From positions 1,922,001 through 1,986,000 of the forward strand of contig NZ_CP115670.1 in assembly GCF_027886475.1 (NCBI RefSeq): 64,000 nucleotides of DNA, given 5' to 3'. The position numbers were made by a program, and so were the translations under genes. Source of the DNA: Corynebacterium sp. SCR221107. Lineage in GTDB: Bacteria; Actinomycetota; Actinomycetes; Mycobacteriales; Mycobacteriaceae. The notes under the pieces were generated by a model, which made no database searches, had not been told where the DNA came from, and saw only the letters and a program-made list of their open reading frames with translations. Shown one piece after another: positions 20,351-31,516 of this stretch. Each line of letters opens with the position of its first letter. The stretch's first letter is position 1.

Positions 20351-20899
20351 ATGGACGCCGTGCGCATCATCATGACCTTACTTATTCTCACCATTTTCCC
20401 GCCGCCGCACCACCTGGTGACTACCTCTGGGCAACGCGCCTTTTACCTTGCTGCAGACACTACCAATCCCTCCTTGGCAAACGCGGAAAGCTACGTTCAC
20501 CCGATAACGGGGAGCAGAAATGCCACAGGCATCGCTCGCGGATTCGATAAACCGGAGCACAACTGGCTTCCCGGCCATCGCGGCGTGGATCTTTTCGCCC
20601 CGGTCGGTACAACGGTACTCGCCGCAGGCGATGGCGTCATCGCCTTCGCGGGCACGGTCGCCGGCACCCCCATCGTTTCCATCGATCACCCCGATGGCCT
20701 GCGCAGCACGTACCAGCCGGTTAGCGCCAGCGTCACCGCAGGCCAAGAGGTAACCCGAGGCATGCCCATTGGCACCCTCCAAGCAACTGCCGACGGCTCG
20801 GCCGGGCTACACTGGGGCATCCTTGACGGCAAGGATTCCTACCTCAATCCCCTCGATCTGCTCACTCCGCCCCGGATCCGACTCAAGCCAGCGAATTAA
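20351..20899 (+). CDS. secreted M23-family peptidase-like protein
   Basis: The first ~30 residues are hydrophobic (IIMTLLILTIFPPP), an export signal without a clear lipobox. Residues ~45-180 form a LytM/peptidase M23 fold: GHRGVDLFAPVGTTVLAAGDGVIAF contains the HxxxD zinc ligands, and GLHWGILDG matches the last motif. That motif is usually HxH; here the first His is Gly, so one catalytic or ligand residue is missing, as in some corynebacterial homologues and in degenerate LytM regulators. It may cut peptidoglycan or regulate another hydrolase. Divergent from rpsB and convergent with xerC. Confidence 0.75.
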   Translation: MDAVRIIMTLLILTIFPPPHHLVTTSGQRAFYLAADTTNPSLANAESYVHPITGSRNATGIARGFDKPEHNWLPGHRGVDLFAPVGTTVLAAGDGVIAFAGTVAGTPIVSIDHPDGLRSTYQPVSASVTAGQEVTRGMPIGTLQATADGSAGLHWGILDGKDSYLNPLDLLTPPRIRLKPAN

Positions 20900-21080
20900 C
20901 CATCCCCATCCCCCTTGACGAAAACCACCCACACTTGTTTTCACACACGCCCCAACGCGAGGAACCAGGAGCTCTCCCCACGAACGCCTATCCGCCGCCC
21001 CATTAATGGGGCGGCTTTTTCATCTACCCAACGAAGCCTTTTTGACCCTGCACAGGACATCACCGGTGCCACTAGCAGTC

Positions 21081-22004
21081 CTAGGCGCGGGGATGGGCTT
21101 GTGTAAAAGCGTCTTTCAGACGTTGAGTACTGACATGGGTATAGATCTGCGTCGTCTGCAAGGAGGAATGGCCCAGCAACTCCTGCACCATGCGCAAATC
21201 CGCCCCGCCGTCGAGGACGTGGGTGGCCGCGGTATGCCTTAGATCGTGTGGCCCCAGCCCTTCAACGTCGACCTCTCGCCCTGCCTGCTCGACGATGCGA
21301 CGAACTTGGCGGGGATCAATCCGCGCCCCTCGAACGCCGACGAACAAGGCCTGCTCCCCCGACTTCGCCATGCGCGGGCGGACCTCCGACTGCCACTTAT
21401 CGAGCGCCTTACGGGCCTTGGCACCAAATGGTACAACCCGCTGTTTGTTGCCTTTGCCTGTTACTTTGAGGGTTCGCGCTCGCAAGTCGACGTCTCCCAC
21501 ATTTGCCCCCGTAAGCTCAGAAACTCGAATGCCGGTGGCGTACAGCAACTCCAAGATCGCGTGGTTGCGCACCCGTTGATCGCGCGCCTTCTGCTCATCA
21601 CCGCTTAACCCATGGCACACCCGCTCGGGTTCGACATCGCCTGCGTCACCATCGACATCCATCAAGGACTTCGCCTGTGCGACAGAAAGAACGGTCGGAA
21701 GGTGCCTGTTGGCAGCGGGCACGACCAGGCGGGCGGCAACGTCGTTCGGAATATATCCGCCGCGCACCAACCAGGTGCTAAACCCGCGTGCGGCGGCCGC
21801 CCTCCTGGCGAGCGTCGAGCGGGCTTTACCCTCGGCGACGGCATCAGCGAGCCATGACCGGAGGTTCGCGAGGGTGAATTCGTCCACCGATGTGTACAGC
21901 GTGGCGAATGAACACAAGTCAGATACGTAGCCTTTGACCGTGGCCTCTGATCGGCCTTGGACTAGAAGCAGGTGTTCGCCATAGTCTGCGACAAGTTCAC
22001 CCAT
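21081..22004 (-). CDS. xerC: tyrosine recombinase XerC
   Basis: Site-specific recombinase resolving chromosome dimers at dif with XerD. The catalytic set is complete: Arg in LLYATGIRVSELTG, HDLRHTAATH (His-x-x-Arg), His in ELLGHSSLQTT and Tyr in QIYTHV. The N-terminal SAM-like domain starts VADYGEHLLLVQGRSEATVKGY. I begin at the ATG at 22004 (307 residues, family length). The frame continues to 22286, and an ATG at 22154 has a better AAGG site, but codons in between coincide with a strong hairpin (22087-22137), suggesting untranslated leader. It lies downstream of dprA, as in other actinobacteria. Confidence 0.88.
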   Translation of the reverse strand: MGELVADYGEHLLLVQGRSEATVKGYVSDLCSFATLYTSVDEFTLANLRSWLADAVAEGKARSTLARRAAAARGFSTWLVRGGYIPNDVAARLVVPAANRHLPTVLSVAQAKSLMDVDGDAGDVEPERVCHGLSGDEQKARDQRVRNHAILELLYATGIRVSELTGANVGDVDLRARTLKVTGKGNKQRVVPFGAKARKALDKWQSEVRPRMAKSGEQALFVGVRGARIDPRQVRRIVEQAGREVDVEGLGPHDLRHTAATHVLDGGADLRMVQELLGHSSLQTTQIYTHVSTQRLKDAFTQAHPRA

Positions 22005-22086
22005 CTGTGAAATGGAGTCGTGCTGCTGCCCAGCGCGGGGCGTTGGATCGAGATTGTCTGGAGTGTTGCTTCCCACATACGGCAAT

Positions 22087-22137
22087 GAGGGCGAAGCGCC
22101 GCGGGAATCATATTTCTTCCCGGCGTGCTTCGCCCTC
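22087..22137 (-). terminator. strong hairpin between dprA and xerC
   Basis: GAGGGCGAAGC pairs with GCTTCGCCCTC, and the stem continues CCG-GGGAA/TTCCC-GG. It has no T-run, so it may be an attenuator or an mRNA-processing structure in the xerC leader rather than a full terminator. Confidence 0.6.
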
Positions 22138-22326
22138 GATTGTGACTCACCCATAGTGCATAACCTTAATGCGCTACCGACTAGCCGTCGCACCCGCCAC
22201 CCGGTATTTGACCGGGACTCGTGTGCGCCGGCGCAACTCAACGCGGCGCGGACGCTTCCGGGGACCAGCCCGAACCCCGACGGCATTTCTTAGTCTTGCC
22301 TCACCTACAGTACCTCGGTGGGTAAG

Positions 22327-23541
22327 TTATGCAACCCTAAGTGAAATATTTTTTCTTTGCCATTGGTTCTTTTCTCTTTCGACTAGTCCTTTCTTCTCGA
22401 GCTCGACGAGCAGATGCACCGCTAGGGCCACCGTTACTCCCGCTTCCTTGGCAACGGTGGAGGCTGTGTGTAGCTCCTGGCTCAAGGCGTCGTAAATGCG
22501 CAGCTCGTTCCTGCTCAGCGATTGCACCGGCGACTTGGCAAAGTCCAGCTCATACTGCGCGTCGGCGTCGACTTCGCCCATGCGGGATAACAGCGCGCGA
22601 ATGTCGTCGGCACTGGTGATAAGCTCCGCCTCGTGGTTGCGGATGCGGTGGTGACAGCCGAGGGAATTGACCGTGGTGATCGGTCCTGGCACCGCCATCG
22701 CCACCCTGCCCAAGCCGCTCGCCCAGCTCAAAGTATTCAGCGCTCCCGAGCGCCAGGCCGCCTCCACCACGACGGTGCCCAACGTCAACGCCGCCACCAA
22801 CCGGTTGCGGGTCAGGAATCTATGACGCTGCGGGGTCACCTCCGGTGGATACTCCGTGACCAGCGCCCCTCGTTGAGCGATCGCAGAAAAAAGCTGTTCA
22901 TTTCGCGAAGGATAGGAACGATCGAGCCCACACGCCGTGACACACACAGTGGGAACGGCCTGGTTCAACGCCTCCGAATGCGCCACGGTGTCCACCCCCA
23001 GTGCCCCTCCGGAGACGATGGTCCACTGATGCATAGCTAGTCCTTGCACCAGAGTTTGCGTTGCCTCGCGCCCGTAACTACTTACCGCGCGAGTTCCAAC
23101 GAAGGCCACCGACTGCGAAAGGATCTGATCAAGCCTGAGCGCACCGCGCACCCACAGTGCGTGTGGGGCCACCGCGTCGTCTTGATAGGAGCGAATGTGC
23201 GGGCTCATCCCCGAGCGCGCGAAACCGAATGCCTGATCAAGCTGCTCTCTGGGCCATTCCTCGTCTTGCGGGGTCACTAGCCGCCCGCCGAGATCGCCAA
23301 TGATTGTGAGGTCTTGTTTGGCACGATCCCACTCAAAACGCGACTGGGTTGCTGAAAGCAGACCCGGCCCCAGCCACGAAGAGCGGTTTTTGATTGCATG
23401 CGCGATCTCACTGGCACTTTTACCACTTGCAAGGTGGTCGTTGAGGTATGCGCTGGGGCCTTCGACGACCCGCGAGAGATAGGCCCAGGGCTCGTAGTCA
23501 ATGGTGTCGGATCCGGGCGCGGAAACAGTGGTAACGCTCAT
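22327..23541 (-). CDS. dprA: DNA-processing protein DprA
   Basis: Rossmann-fold protein that loads RecA on incoming single-stranded DNA in natural transformation; also kept by bacteria not known to be competent. The 404 residues include VAFVGTRAVSSYGREATQ and SGGALGVDTVAHSEAL, the nucleotide-like binding loops of the core, with the AVPGPITTVNSLGCH motif after them, and a C-terminal winged-helix-like domain (ELRIYDALSQELHTASTVAKEAG). It overlaps comM by 4 bp, so the two are translationally coupled. Confidence 0.92.
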   Translation of the reverse strand: MSVTTVSAPGSDTIDYEPWAYLSRVVEGPSAYLNDHLASGKSASEIAHAIKNRSSWLGPGLLSATQSRFEWDRAKQDLTIIGDLGGRLVTPQDEEWPREQLDQAFGFARSGMSPHIRSYQDDAVAPHALWVRGALRLDQILSQSVAFVGTRAVSSYGREATQTLVQGLAMHQWTIVSGGALGVDTVAHSEALNQAVPTVCVTACGLDRSYPSRNEQLFSAIAQRGALVTEYPPEVTPQRHRFLTRNRLVAALTLGTVVVEAAWRSGALNTLSWASGLGRVAMAVPGPITTVNSLGCHHRIRNHEAELITSADDIRALLSRMGEVDADAQYELDFAKSPVQSLSRNELRIYDALSQELHTASTVAKEAGVTVALAVHLLVELEKKGLVEREKNQWQRKNISLRVA

Positions 23542-25082
23542 GCCGCAACCACCAAATCCGCGCTGTCGTGCAGCTCCACCGCGCGCGCCACGTGGTCGAG
23601 CGTTGGCTTATCGACGCCGTCGAGGTCGCACAACGTCCACGCCAACCGCAGCGTACGGTCGCAGCCGCGCTGGCTTAACTGCCCCTGCGCCAAATGAGCT
23701 GCCAGCAAGGCTGTGCCTTCCTCATCGGCGGGGAAATGCCGCCGCAGACGAGGTGCTTCCACCGCGGCATTTGTCGGCGCAGCAACTCCTGTCCGCTCCC
23801 ACCGCTGGCTGGCTTTTTCCCGTGCCGCAGCCACTCGCTCGGCGATAGCTTCGCTCGGCTCAGTCTCGTGTGCACTCAGCACCGCGCCGCGAGCACGCGT
23901 TCGCACAAACATATCGATCCGATCCCGCAAAGGACCCGACAGATTATTCAAATAGGAAGCCCGTTGGGCAGAGCTGCACCGACACAGCGCCGGGTCTTCT
24001 GCAGCACACCGACAGGGGTTGGCGGCAAGCACGAGCTGGAAACGTGCCGGAAAAGTGACATCCTGGCGTGCCCGCGCCAACCGCACCGCGCCCTCCTCGA
24101 TCGGCGTACGCAAACAGTCTAGGATCTGGGCTGGAATTTCACTGACTTCGTCGAGGAATAACACGCCGCGATGTGCCTGCGTCACCGCACCCGGCACGGG
24201 TGTCCCCGCACCTCCACCCAACAGCGCCGCGCGCGTGACCGAGTGGTGCGGCGCCACAAACGGCGGCTGGTAGAAAGTCCCCGGTGGCCCTACATCACTG
24301 ATGGAACGAATCGCCGCAACCTCCAATTGCTGCGCCGGGGAAAGCGGCGGCATGATCGTCGGCAAGCGTTCGGCAATCATGGATTTGCCGGAGCCAGGTG
24401 GCCCGATAAGCATGAAATTGTGCCCGCCGGCGGCAGCAACTTCGGCGGCAAACTTGGCCTCCGGCTCGCCCGCCACATCCGCCATGTCCAGCGCCCGCTG
24501 CGCCGTGTGGGGCGTGCTGTGCGCCATGCTTGCCGACGTCGACCGCGCGCTGTCGAGGCCTACCTGCCCGTGCAGCCAAGCGACGATGTCTGAGAGGCTT
24601 TCCGCGATCAAGATCTCCACGCCGTCGACCAAGCACCCCTCCTGTGCATTCCCCGGGGACAGGATGGCCGTAGCAACGCCGTGTTCTTGTGCCGCCAGCA
24701 GCGCCGGAAGCACCCCCTTGACCGGACGCAAGCGCCCATCGAGCCCCAACTCAGCCAGCACCAGGGTCTCTGACAGGCGAACGCGCATGTCATAGTCGTC
24801 ACGCGCGGCGGCGAGGATCGCCAGACACATCGCCGCATCCAGCTGCGCGCCCGACTTTTTCAGCGAAGCCGGTGTCAGGGAAACAATTACTTTCGTCTTT
24901 GGCCAGGCGAGGAAGCTATTTTGTGCCGCTGTCTTCATTCGATCGCGCGACTCGGCGATGGCCGTGTCCCCCAGCCCCACGATGAACGTGCCGGGCAGGC
25001 CAGGACCCACATTGGCCTCGATCTCCACTAAGCGAGCCCCCACCCCGACGATAACGGCGGACAATGACTTAGCAAGAGCCAC
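23538..25082 (-). CDS. comM: ComM/YifB Mg-chelatase-like AAA ATPase
   Basis: In Vibrio, ComM is a helicase that promotes branch migration in natural transformation; the corynebacterial role is untested. The 514 residues have an N-terminal Lon-like domain (SLTPASLKKSGAQLDAAMCLAIL), an AAA core with Walker A IGPPGSGKSMIAERL, Walker B GVLFLDEV, and a Cys-rich insert NPCRCAAEDPALCRC as in Mg-chelatase subunits. A C-terminal domain ends LDHVARAVELHDS. Two repeat copies lie inside (24357-24368 and 24527-24538). It overlaps yraN by 14 bp and dprA by 4, forming a yraN-comM-dprA operon. Confidence 0.92.
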   Translation of the reverse strand: MALAKSLSAVIVGVGARLVEIEANVGPGLPGTFIVGLGDTAIAESRDRMKTAAQNSFLAWPKTKVIVSLTPASLKKSGAQLDAAMCLAILAAARDDYDMRVRLSETLVLAELGLDGRLRPVKGVLPALLAAQEHGVATAILSPGNAQEGCLVDGVEILIAESLSDIVAWLHGQVGLDSARSTSASMAHSTPHTAQRALDMADVAGEPEAKFAAEVAAAGGHNFMLIGPPGSGKSMIAERLPTIMPPLSPAQQLEVAAIRSISDVGPPGTFYQPPFVAPHHSVTRAALLGGGAGTPVPGAVTQAHRGVLFLDEVSEIPAQILDCLRTPIEEGAVRLARARQDVTFPARFQLVLAANPCRCAAEDPALCRCSSAQRASYLNNLSGPLRDRIDMFVRTRARGAVLSAHETEPSEAIAERVAAAREKASQRWERTGVAAPTNAAVEAPRLRRHFPADEEGTALLAAHLAQGQLSQRGCDRTLRLAWTLCDLDGVDKPTLDHVARAVELHDSADLVVAA

Positions 25083-25512
25083 GATCGACCCCCTTGACGT
25101 GACGGATGTGCGGTGCCATCCCTTCCGCGATTACCACGCCAATCACATCGAATCGAACCTGCAGCCACGGCTTGGGCTCGAGCCAGCGTGCGGCAGCCAA
25201 ACGAAGTCGACGCAGCTTGCGCGTGCTGACCGATTCCTCGACGCCAAAAGCTTTGCCGCGACGGGTTTTTACCTCCACAAAGCAGATCTCGCCGTCACCG
25301 GACTGGGCGATGATGTCGATCTCTCCCTCTTTGAACGCAACATTGCGCTCCAATATCCGGTAGCCATTTGATTTCAGGTAGGCCGCGGCATGGTCTTCGC
25401 CTAGGCCTCCTAGCTGTTGGCGCCCCGTCGGGGCGCACTTGCTGCCTCGCCCCCGCGGTGACGGCGAGGATGTTTGTTGCCTACACGTGCCGGTTGTGTG
25501 GTGTGTGCTCAT
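25069..25512 (-). CDS. UPF0102/YraN-family nuclease-fold protein
   Basis: Small PD-(D/E)XK-fold protein with unknown function, always close to comM-dprA in this group. The core LGEDHAAAYLKSNGYRILERNV, GEIDIIAQSGDGEICFVEVKTR contains the E-x(n)-D-x(n)-ExK nuclease-like residues. The start MSTHHTTGT follows AAGGATCC about 12 nt upstream, giving 147 residues; the frame runs open to 25623. The first 35 residues are low complexity. The gene is the first of the yraN-comM-dprA unit. Confidence 0.82.
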   Translation of the reverse strand: MSTHHTTGTCRQQTSSPSPRGRGSKCAPTGRQQLGGLGEDHAAAYLKSNGYRILERNVAFKEGEIDIIAQSGDGEICFVEVKTRRGKAFGVEESVSTRKLRRLRLAAARWLEPKPWLQVRFDVIGVVIAEGMAPHIRHVKGVDRGSC

Positions 25513-25703
25513 CTCACAAGGATCCTTATCTCCCCCTCGTGGGCTCATGCCGACGCAAAGGGGGTGCAAAGTGGTTGCGTACTGATACGTGAAGAAGTGC
25601 ATCCAAAGCCAGTGCCTGGCCACTCAAGAAATTCTTCTTCGACCACTTTTCTAAAAGGTGGCCCCTACCTGCGCAATCCCCCCATTCGAAAAAGCCCCAA
25701 ATG

Positions 25704-25740
25704 CTGTGGATAACTCCGATCCGAGAAAAGTTATCCACAG
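25704..25740. repeat. inverted pair of DnaA-box-like sequences
   Basis: CTGTGGATAACT (25704-25715) and AGTTATCCACAG (25729-25740) are perfect inverted copies, each containing the TTATCCACA DnaA-box consensus, around a 13-bp spacer. It is 192 bp upstream of yraN and 134 bp after the end of the DUF2469 gene. A near-twin lies at 37076-37113. Confidence 0.75.
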
Positions 25741-25823
25741 CTATTCTCCTTATTTTCAGGTATCGTTTGACAAATAGGCGAATTTTGCTATAATTCTTCG
25801 CTTTTTCGGGCAGCAACCATGGT

Positions 25824-25835
25824 CGTCGGAAAGCA
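25824..25835 (+). repeat. CGTCGGAAAGCA repeat at the DUF2469 terminator
   Basis: On the minus strand, hairpin, six Ts, then GCTTTCCGACGACC. The T-run runs straight into the repeat. Confidence 0.85.
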
Positions 25836-25859
25836 AAAAAGCCCTGCGAAAAGCAGGGC
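25835..25859 (-). terminator. terminator of the rnhB-DUF2469 unit
   Basis: GCAGGGC pairs with GCCCTGC around GAAAA (loop), followed on the minus strand by TTTTTT; 14 bp after the stop of the DUF2469 gene. Confidence 0.9.
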
Positions 25860-25873
25860 ACGTGCTAAGTGGG

Positions 25874-26179
25874 CTACTCCGGAATGATCAGCTCCGGCTT
25901 ATCCAGCTCCTCAATGTTGACATCCTTGTAGGTGATCACGCGAACGTAGCGCACGAAACGCGCCGAGCGGTACATGTCCCACACCCACGCATCCGACATG
26001 CGCACCTCGTAATAAACATCGTTACCTTGGGTGTGCGGAATGAGCTGGACGGCATTGGCCAGATAAAACCTCCGCTCCGTCTCCACGACGTAGGAGAACT
26101 GGCTAACCACATCGCGGTACTCGCGATACAGGGACAGCTCGACTTCGGCCTCATAATTGTCGAGTTCTTCTGCGCTCAT
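25874..26179 (-). CDS. DUF2469 protein
   Basis: Conserved 101-residue actinobacterial protein of unknown function. It starts MSAEELDNYEAEVELSLYRE and contains the characteristic ETERRFYLANAV and DVYYEVRMSDAWVWDMYR segments; acidic, soluble, no signal. It follows rnhB by 55 bp, so the pair is likely co-transcribed; the terminator at 25835 ends the unit. The rnhB-DUF2469-yraN order is conserved in mycobacteria and corynebacteria. There is no evidence for what it binds. Confidence 0.85.
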   Translation of the reverse strand: MSAEELDNYEAEVELSLYREYRDVVSQFSYVVETERRFYLANAVQLIPHTQGNDVYYEVRMSDAWVWDMYRSARFVRYVRVITYKDVNIEELDKPELIIPE

Positions 26180-26234
26180 TGCACTTGCCTCATTTACGTT
26201 TAGGAAACATTCACAGTGGGATCCTTTAGCTGAC

Positions 26235-26909
26235 CTATCCGGTGCTCATCTCCCCAGCCTCGGTGCCGAGGCAGCTAGCAAGCCACTGCCGGTGTGCAGC
26301 ACCCACATTCGCATAACTATAACGATGCTCAGGGCACCCACCGTGGAGGCTCACCGCAGTCATGTGCGCCTTCGTTCCGTAGCCCTTGTGACCAGCCAAG
26401 CCGTAGCCGGGATACTTCTCATCGAGTGCGAGCATGATCTGATCGCGATGATGCTTGGCCAGCACGCTGGCCGCGGCGATGCAACGCGCCGCGGCGTCCC
26501 CGCCGATGATCGGCAGCATGGAGGTGGCCATGCCGGGTACTTTCATAGCGTCGGTAAGCACATAACCCGGGCGCACCTCAAGCCTGGCCACTGCCCTGCG
26601 CATCCCGGAGATATTGGCATGCTGGATACCGAAGCGGTCGATCTGTGGGGCAGAAATGTCGACGATCGCCCACGCTAGCGCCTTGGCTTGAATGACGGGG
26701 AAAAGCTCGGCGCGGACCTTCTCGGAAAGCTTCTTGGAATCGGTCAGCCTCTCGAGCTCCTTAATGGGCCGATCGGGCAAGATACATGCCGCGATGGTGA
26801 TCGGCCCGCAACACGCCCCACGCCCGGCCTCGTCGACCCCCGCGACCGGGCCCAGCCCCGCCTTCGACAGCGCAACCTCATAGGTTCGCAACTGTTTGAG
26901 TGTGCGCAT
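26235..26909 (-). CDS. rnhB: ribonuclease HII
   Basis: Removes RNA from RNA/DNA hybrids and incises at single misincorporated ribonucleotides. VAGVDEAGRGACCGPI at residues 22-37 holds the Asp-Glu acidic pair; further acidic residues are in LTDAMKVP and ISAPQIDRF. Length is 224 residues, standard. A repeat copy at 26549-26560 spells Leu-Thr-Asp-Ala inside LTDAMK, the position of a conserved catalytic Asp. Confidence 0.93.
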   Translation of the reverse strand: MRTLKQLRTYEVALSKAGLGPVAGVDEAGRGACCGPITIAACILPDRPIKELERLTDSKKLSEKVRAELFPVIQAKALAWAIVDISAPQIDRFGIQHANISGMRRAVARLEVRPGYVLTDAMKVPGMATSMLPIIGGDAAARCIAAASVLAKHHRDQIMLALDEKYPGYGLAGHKGYGTKAHMTAVSLHGGCPEHRYSYANVGAAHRQWLASCLGTEAGEMSTG

Positions 26910-27124
26910 CGTTAGCTCCTCATACCGCCCAAGAAGGTTACAAAGCTAACAATATTCGCCAGCCCGCGGGTGCTGGCGTTGCACCACAGGCTATGGGCGG
27001 GGTTTTTAAGCCTGCACGGTGTGCGGGCATGCAAAAGGCCACCGTCGAAAAACGTTGCACGACAGTTTCCGACGATGGCCCGCAACAAGCCCACCTTCCC
27101 TATGTGGAAGGCGCGAAAAAAGGC

Positions 27125-27949
27125 CTACTCCTGAATGTCTATGGAATCGACTCCGCCAATCCGATTGAAGGGGAACAGGATAAACTGCACCTTTCCGCGG
27201 ATGTTTTCGCGGGGGATCGTTCCCTGGAACTCATCACCGAGGTGATAGCGGGAGTCAGCAGAGTTGGTACGGTTGTCCCCCATGACGAAATATTTGCCTT
27301 CGGGAACCGTGATTGGTCCGAAATAGAAACCGCCGCAGGCCTCCGAGCCCGTTGCAGGATCCACCGGATAGGTTGGCGGGTCAAGGATGTAGGAGCTGTC
27401 GATGACCTTCCCGTCCACCGTCACACCCGCGTCGCCTTCGAGGCATTGTACGGTTTGACCGCCCGTAGCGACGATGCGCTTGACAAGATCATTCTCATCA
27501 GGCGCCACGAGACCGACGACCGAACCTAAGTTCTGCAGGCCGCGAATGACGGAATTCTCGCTGCGCTGGGAGACATAACCCGCATTCCACGAATCAGTGC
27601 CCTTAAACACCACCACATCGCCCGCCTTCGGCTCACCCAGGGCGTAGCTGATCTTGTCAACGAAGATGCGATCACCCGTGCAGCCGGAGCAACCATGCAA
27701 GGTTGGTTCCATGGACGCCGACGGGATCATGTACACACGTCCGACGAAAGTCTGGAGCACCATGATGATCACCAAGGTCATCACGACAACGATGGGGATT
27801 TCCACGTACCAAGGGGCCGACTTGCCCTCTTGTTCCGTCTCGCCATTTTCCGTGTCGTCGTTGCGCTGATCCGGATCCTCCTGTGGCGTCAGGTCCTGCC
27901 CTTGGTGGGGATCGTGCGCATGAGCTCCAAATTGCGGTGTTGCATTCAC
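27125..27949 (-). CDS. lepB: signal peptidase I
   Basis: Membrane serine protease that removes Sec/Tat signal peptides. One transmembrane helix (IPIVVVMTLVIIMVLQTF) precedes the extracytoplasmic catalytic domain with the nucleophile Ser in MIPSASMEPTL and the general-base Lys in DLVKRIVATGG. A Cys pair (GCSGC) follows the Ser loop, and GDNRTNSADSRYH is box E. I start at GTG 27949 (NATPQFGAHAHD, 274 residues), with a soluble acidic N-terminus; the frame extends to 28138 and the ribosome site is poor, so the start is uncertain. Confidence 0.88.
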   Translation of the reverse strand: MNATPQFGAHAHDPHQGQDLTPQEDPDQRNDDTENGETEQEGKSAPWYVEIPIVVVMTLVIIMVLQTFVGRVYMIPSASMEPTLHGCSGCTGDRIFVDKISYALGEPKAGDVVVFKGTDSWNAGYVSQRSENSVIRGLQNLGSVVGLVAPDENDLVKRIVATGGQTVQCLEGDAGVTVDGKVIDSSYILDPPTYPVDPATGSEACGGFYFGPITVPEGKYFVMGDNRTNSADSRYHLGDEFQGTIPRENIRGKVQFILFPFNRIGGVDSIDIQE

Positions 27950-28108
27950 GCCGTCTAACTCTAGCAAAGCCACCACCAGCGATGCGTCGAGCGATCCCGA
28001 CCCGACAAAGAAACGCACCTGCCCCAGATATGTAGGGGCAGGAAGTGGGCAGGATGCGGGCAGAGTGCAAGACAGGATCCTGGGCACGGGAAGGTCGCTG
28101 ACCGTAGG

Positions 28109-28120
28109 CGTCGGAAAGCA
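28109..28120 (+). repeat. CCGTAGGCGTCGGAAAGCA repeat, long form, rplS terminator
   Basis: The full 19-base form spans 28102-28120. On the minus strand it follows the rplS terminator directly (TTTTTGCATGCTTTCCGACG). Confidence 0.85.
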
Positions 28121-28124
28121 TGCA

Positions 28125-28161
28125 AAAAGCCTGCTCAAACGGCACGTCCAAGCAGGCTTTT
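28125..28161 (-). terminator. terminator of rplS
   Basis: AAAAGCCTGCT (28125-28135) pairs with AGCAGGCTTTT (28151-28161), followed on the minus strand by Ts; symmetric, so it may also act on the plus strand. Confidence 0.88.
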
Positions 28162-28189
28162 AAAAAGGCTATCCGAAAAAGGGTGAAGC

Positions 28190-28531
28190 TTAGCGCTTTT
28201 CCTTGATCTTCGCTGCCTTACCACGCAGGTCGCGCAGGTAGTACAGCTTCGCACGGCGAACGTCACCGCGGGTGACAACCTCGATCTTTTCGATGTTCGG
28301 GGTGTGCACCGGGAAGGTACGCTCAACACCGATACCGAAGGAAACCTTGCGGACGGTGAAGGTCTCGCGAATGCCGTCGCCCTGACGGCGGATGACAACA
28401 CCCTTGAACAGCTGGGTACGGGTCTTGTTACCCTCGATAACCTTGACGTAAACGTTCAGGGTATCGCCCGGGCGGAAATCTGGGATGTCGTTGCGCAGGG
28501 AAGCTGCATCAACCTTGTCGAGAATGTTCAT
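28190..28531 (-). CDS. rplS: 50S ribosomal protein L19
   Basis: Large-subunit protein at the interface of the two subunits. The 113-residue sequence contains [22 protein letters not shown], the [27 protein letters not shown] signature (written in full it is the typical middle segment) and [22 protein letters not shown]. It is monocistronic here, with its own terminator, and diverges from the thiamine operon. Confidence 0.95.
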   Translation of the reverse strand: MNILDKVDAASLRNDIPDFRPGDTLNVYVKVIEGNKTRTQLFKGVVIRRQGDGIRETFTVRKVSFGIGVERTFPVHTPNIEKIEVVTRGDVRRAKLYYLRDLRGKAAKIKEKR

Positions 28532-28706
28532 TCAACAAACCTTTACATTTTTAGGAAAGAGGACCCTAGCGGCACTTCCCACGACTGGGCGCTCGGCCGG
28601 TTCATATCCACAACAAATTCATCGCGACCACTCGGAAAAACAACGCACCGAGTAGACAACCTGAGCATTATCGCACAATCGCCCGCAAGGTTTCAAGTTT
28701 TTCTTT

Positions 28707-28718
28707 TGCTTTCCGACG
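28707..28718 (-). repeat. TGCTTTCCGACGCCTACGG repeat, long form
   Basis: Long form (28707-28725), the exact reverse complement of the copy at 28102-28120 and also preceded by TTTT. Confidence 0.85.
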
Positions 28719-28791
28719 CCTACGGCATGCGCCTTGGGGCACCGCCCCTGCGAGGGGTTACCCCTGATAATTAGTGTTTTTAGGGGGAAAG

Positions 28792-28823
28792 TTGTGATTT
28801 TTGGGTTCAGGGGTGATAAGAAT
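28792..28823 (+). promoter_or_regulatory. candidate thiC-operon promoter
   Basis: TTGTGA (28792-28797) and TAAGAAT (28817-28823), 19 bp apart, would start the transcript near 28830, just before the riboswitch. Confidence 0.35.
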
Positions 28824-28828
28824 GCAAG

Positions 28829-31471
<2,643 letters not shown>

Positions 31472-31472
31472 G

Positions 31473-31484
31473 CGTCGGAAAGCA
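31473..31484 (+). repeat. long-form repeat joining the thiE stop
   Basis: The repeat CCGTAGGCGTCGGAAAGCA spans 31466-31484 and includes the TAG stop of thiE (31469-31471). It is followed by AAGAAAACACATT before thiO. Confidence 0.85.
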
Positions 31485-31516
31485 AGAAAACACATTTCTA
31501 GCGAAAGGAATCCCTC

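Noticed and set aside
25704..25740. Replication origin
   Set aside because: DnaA-box pair alone; no dnaA-dnaN neighbourhood or AT-rich unwinding element.
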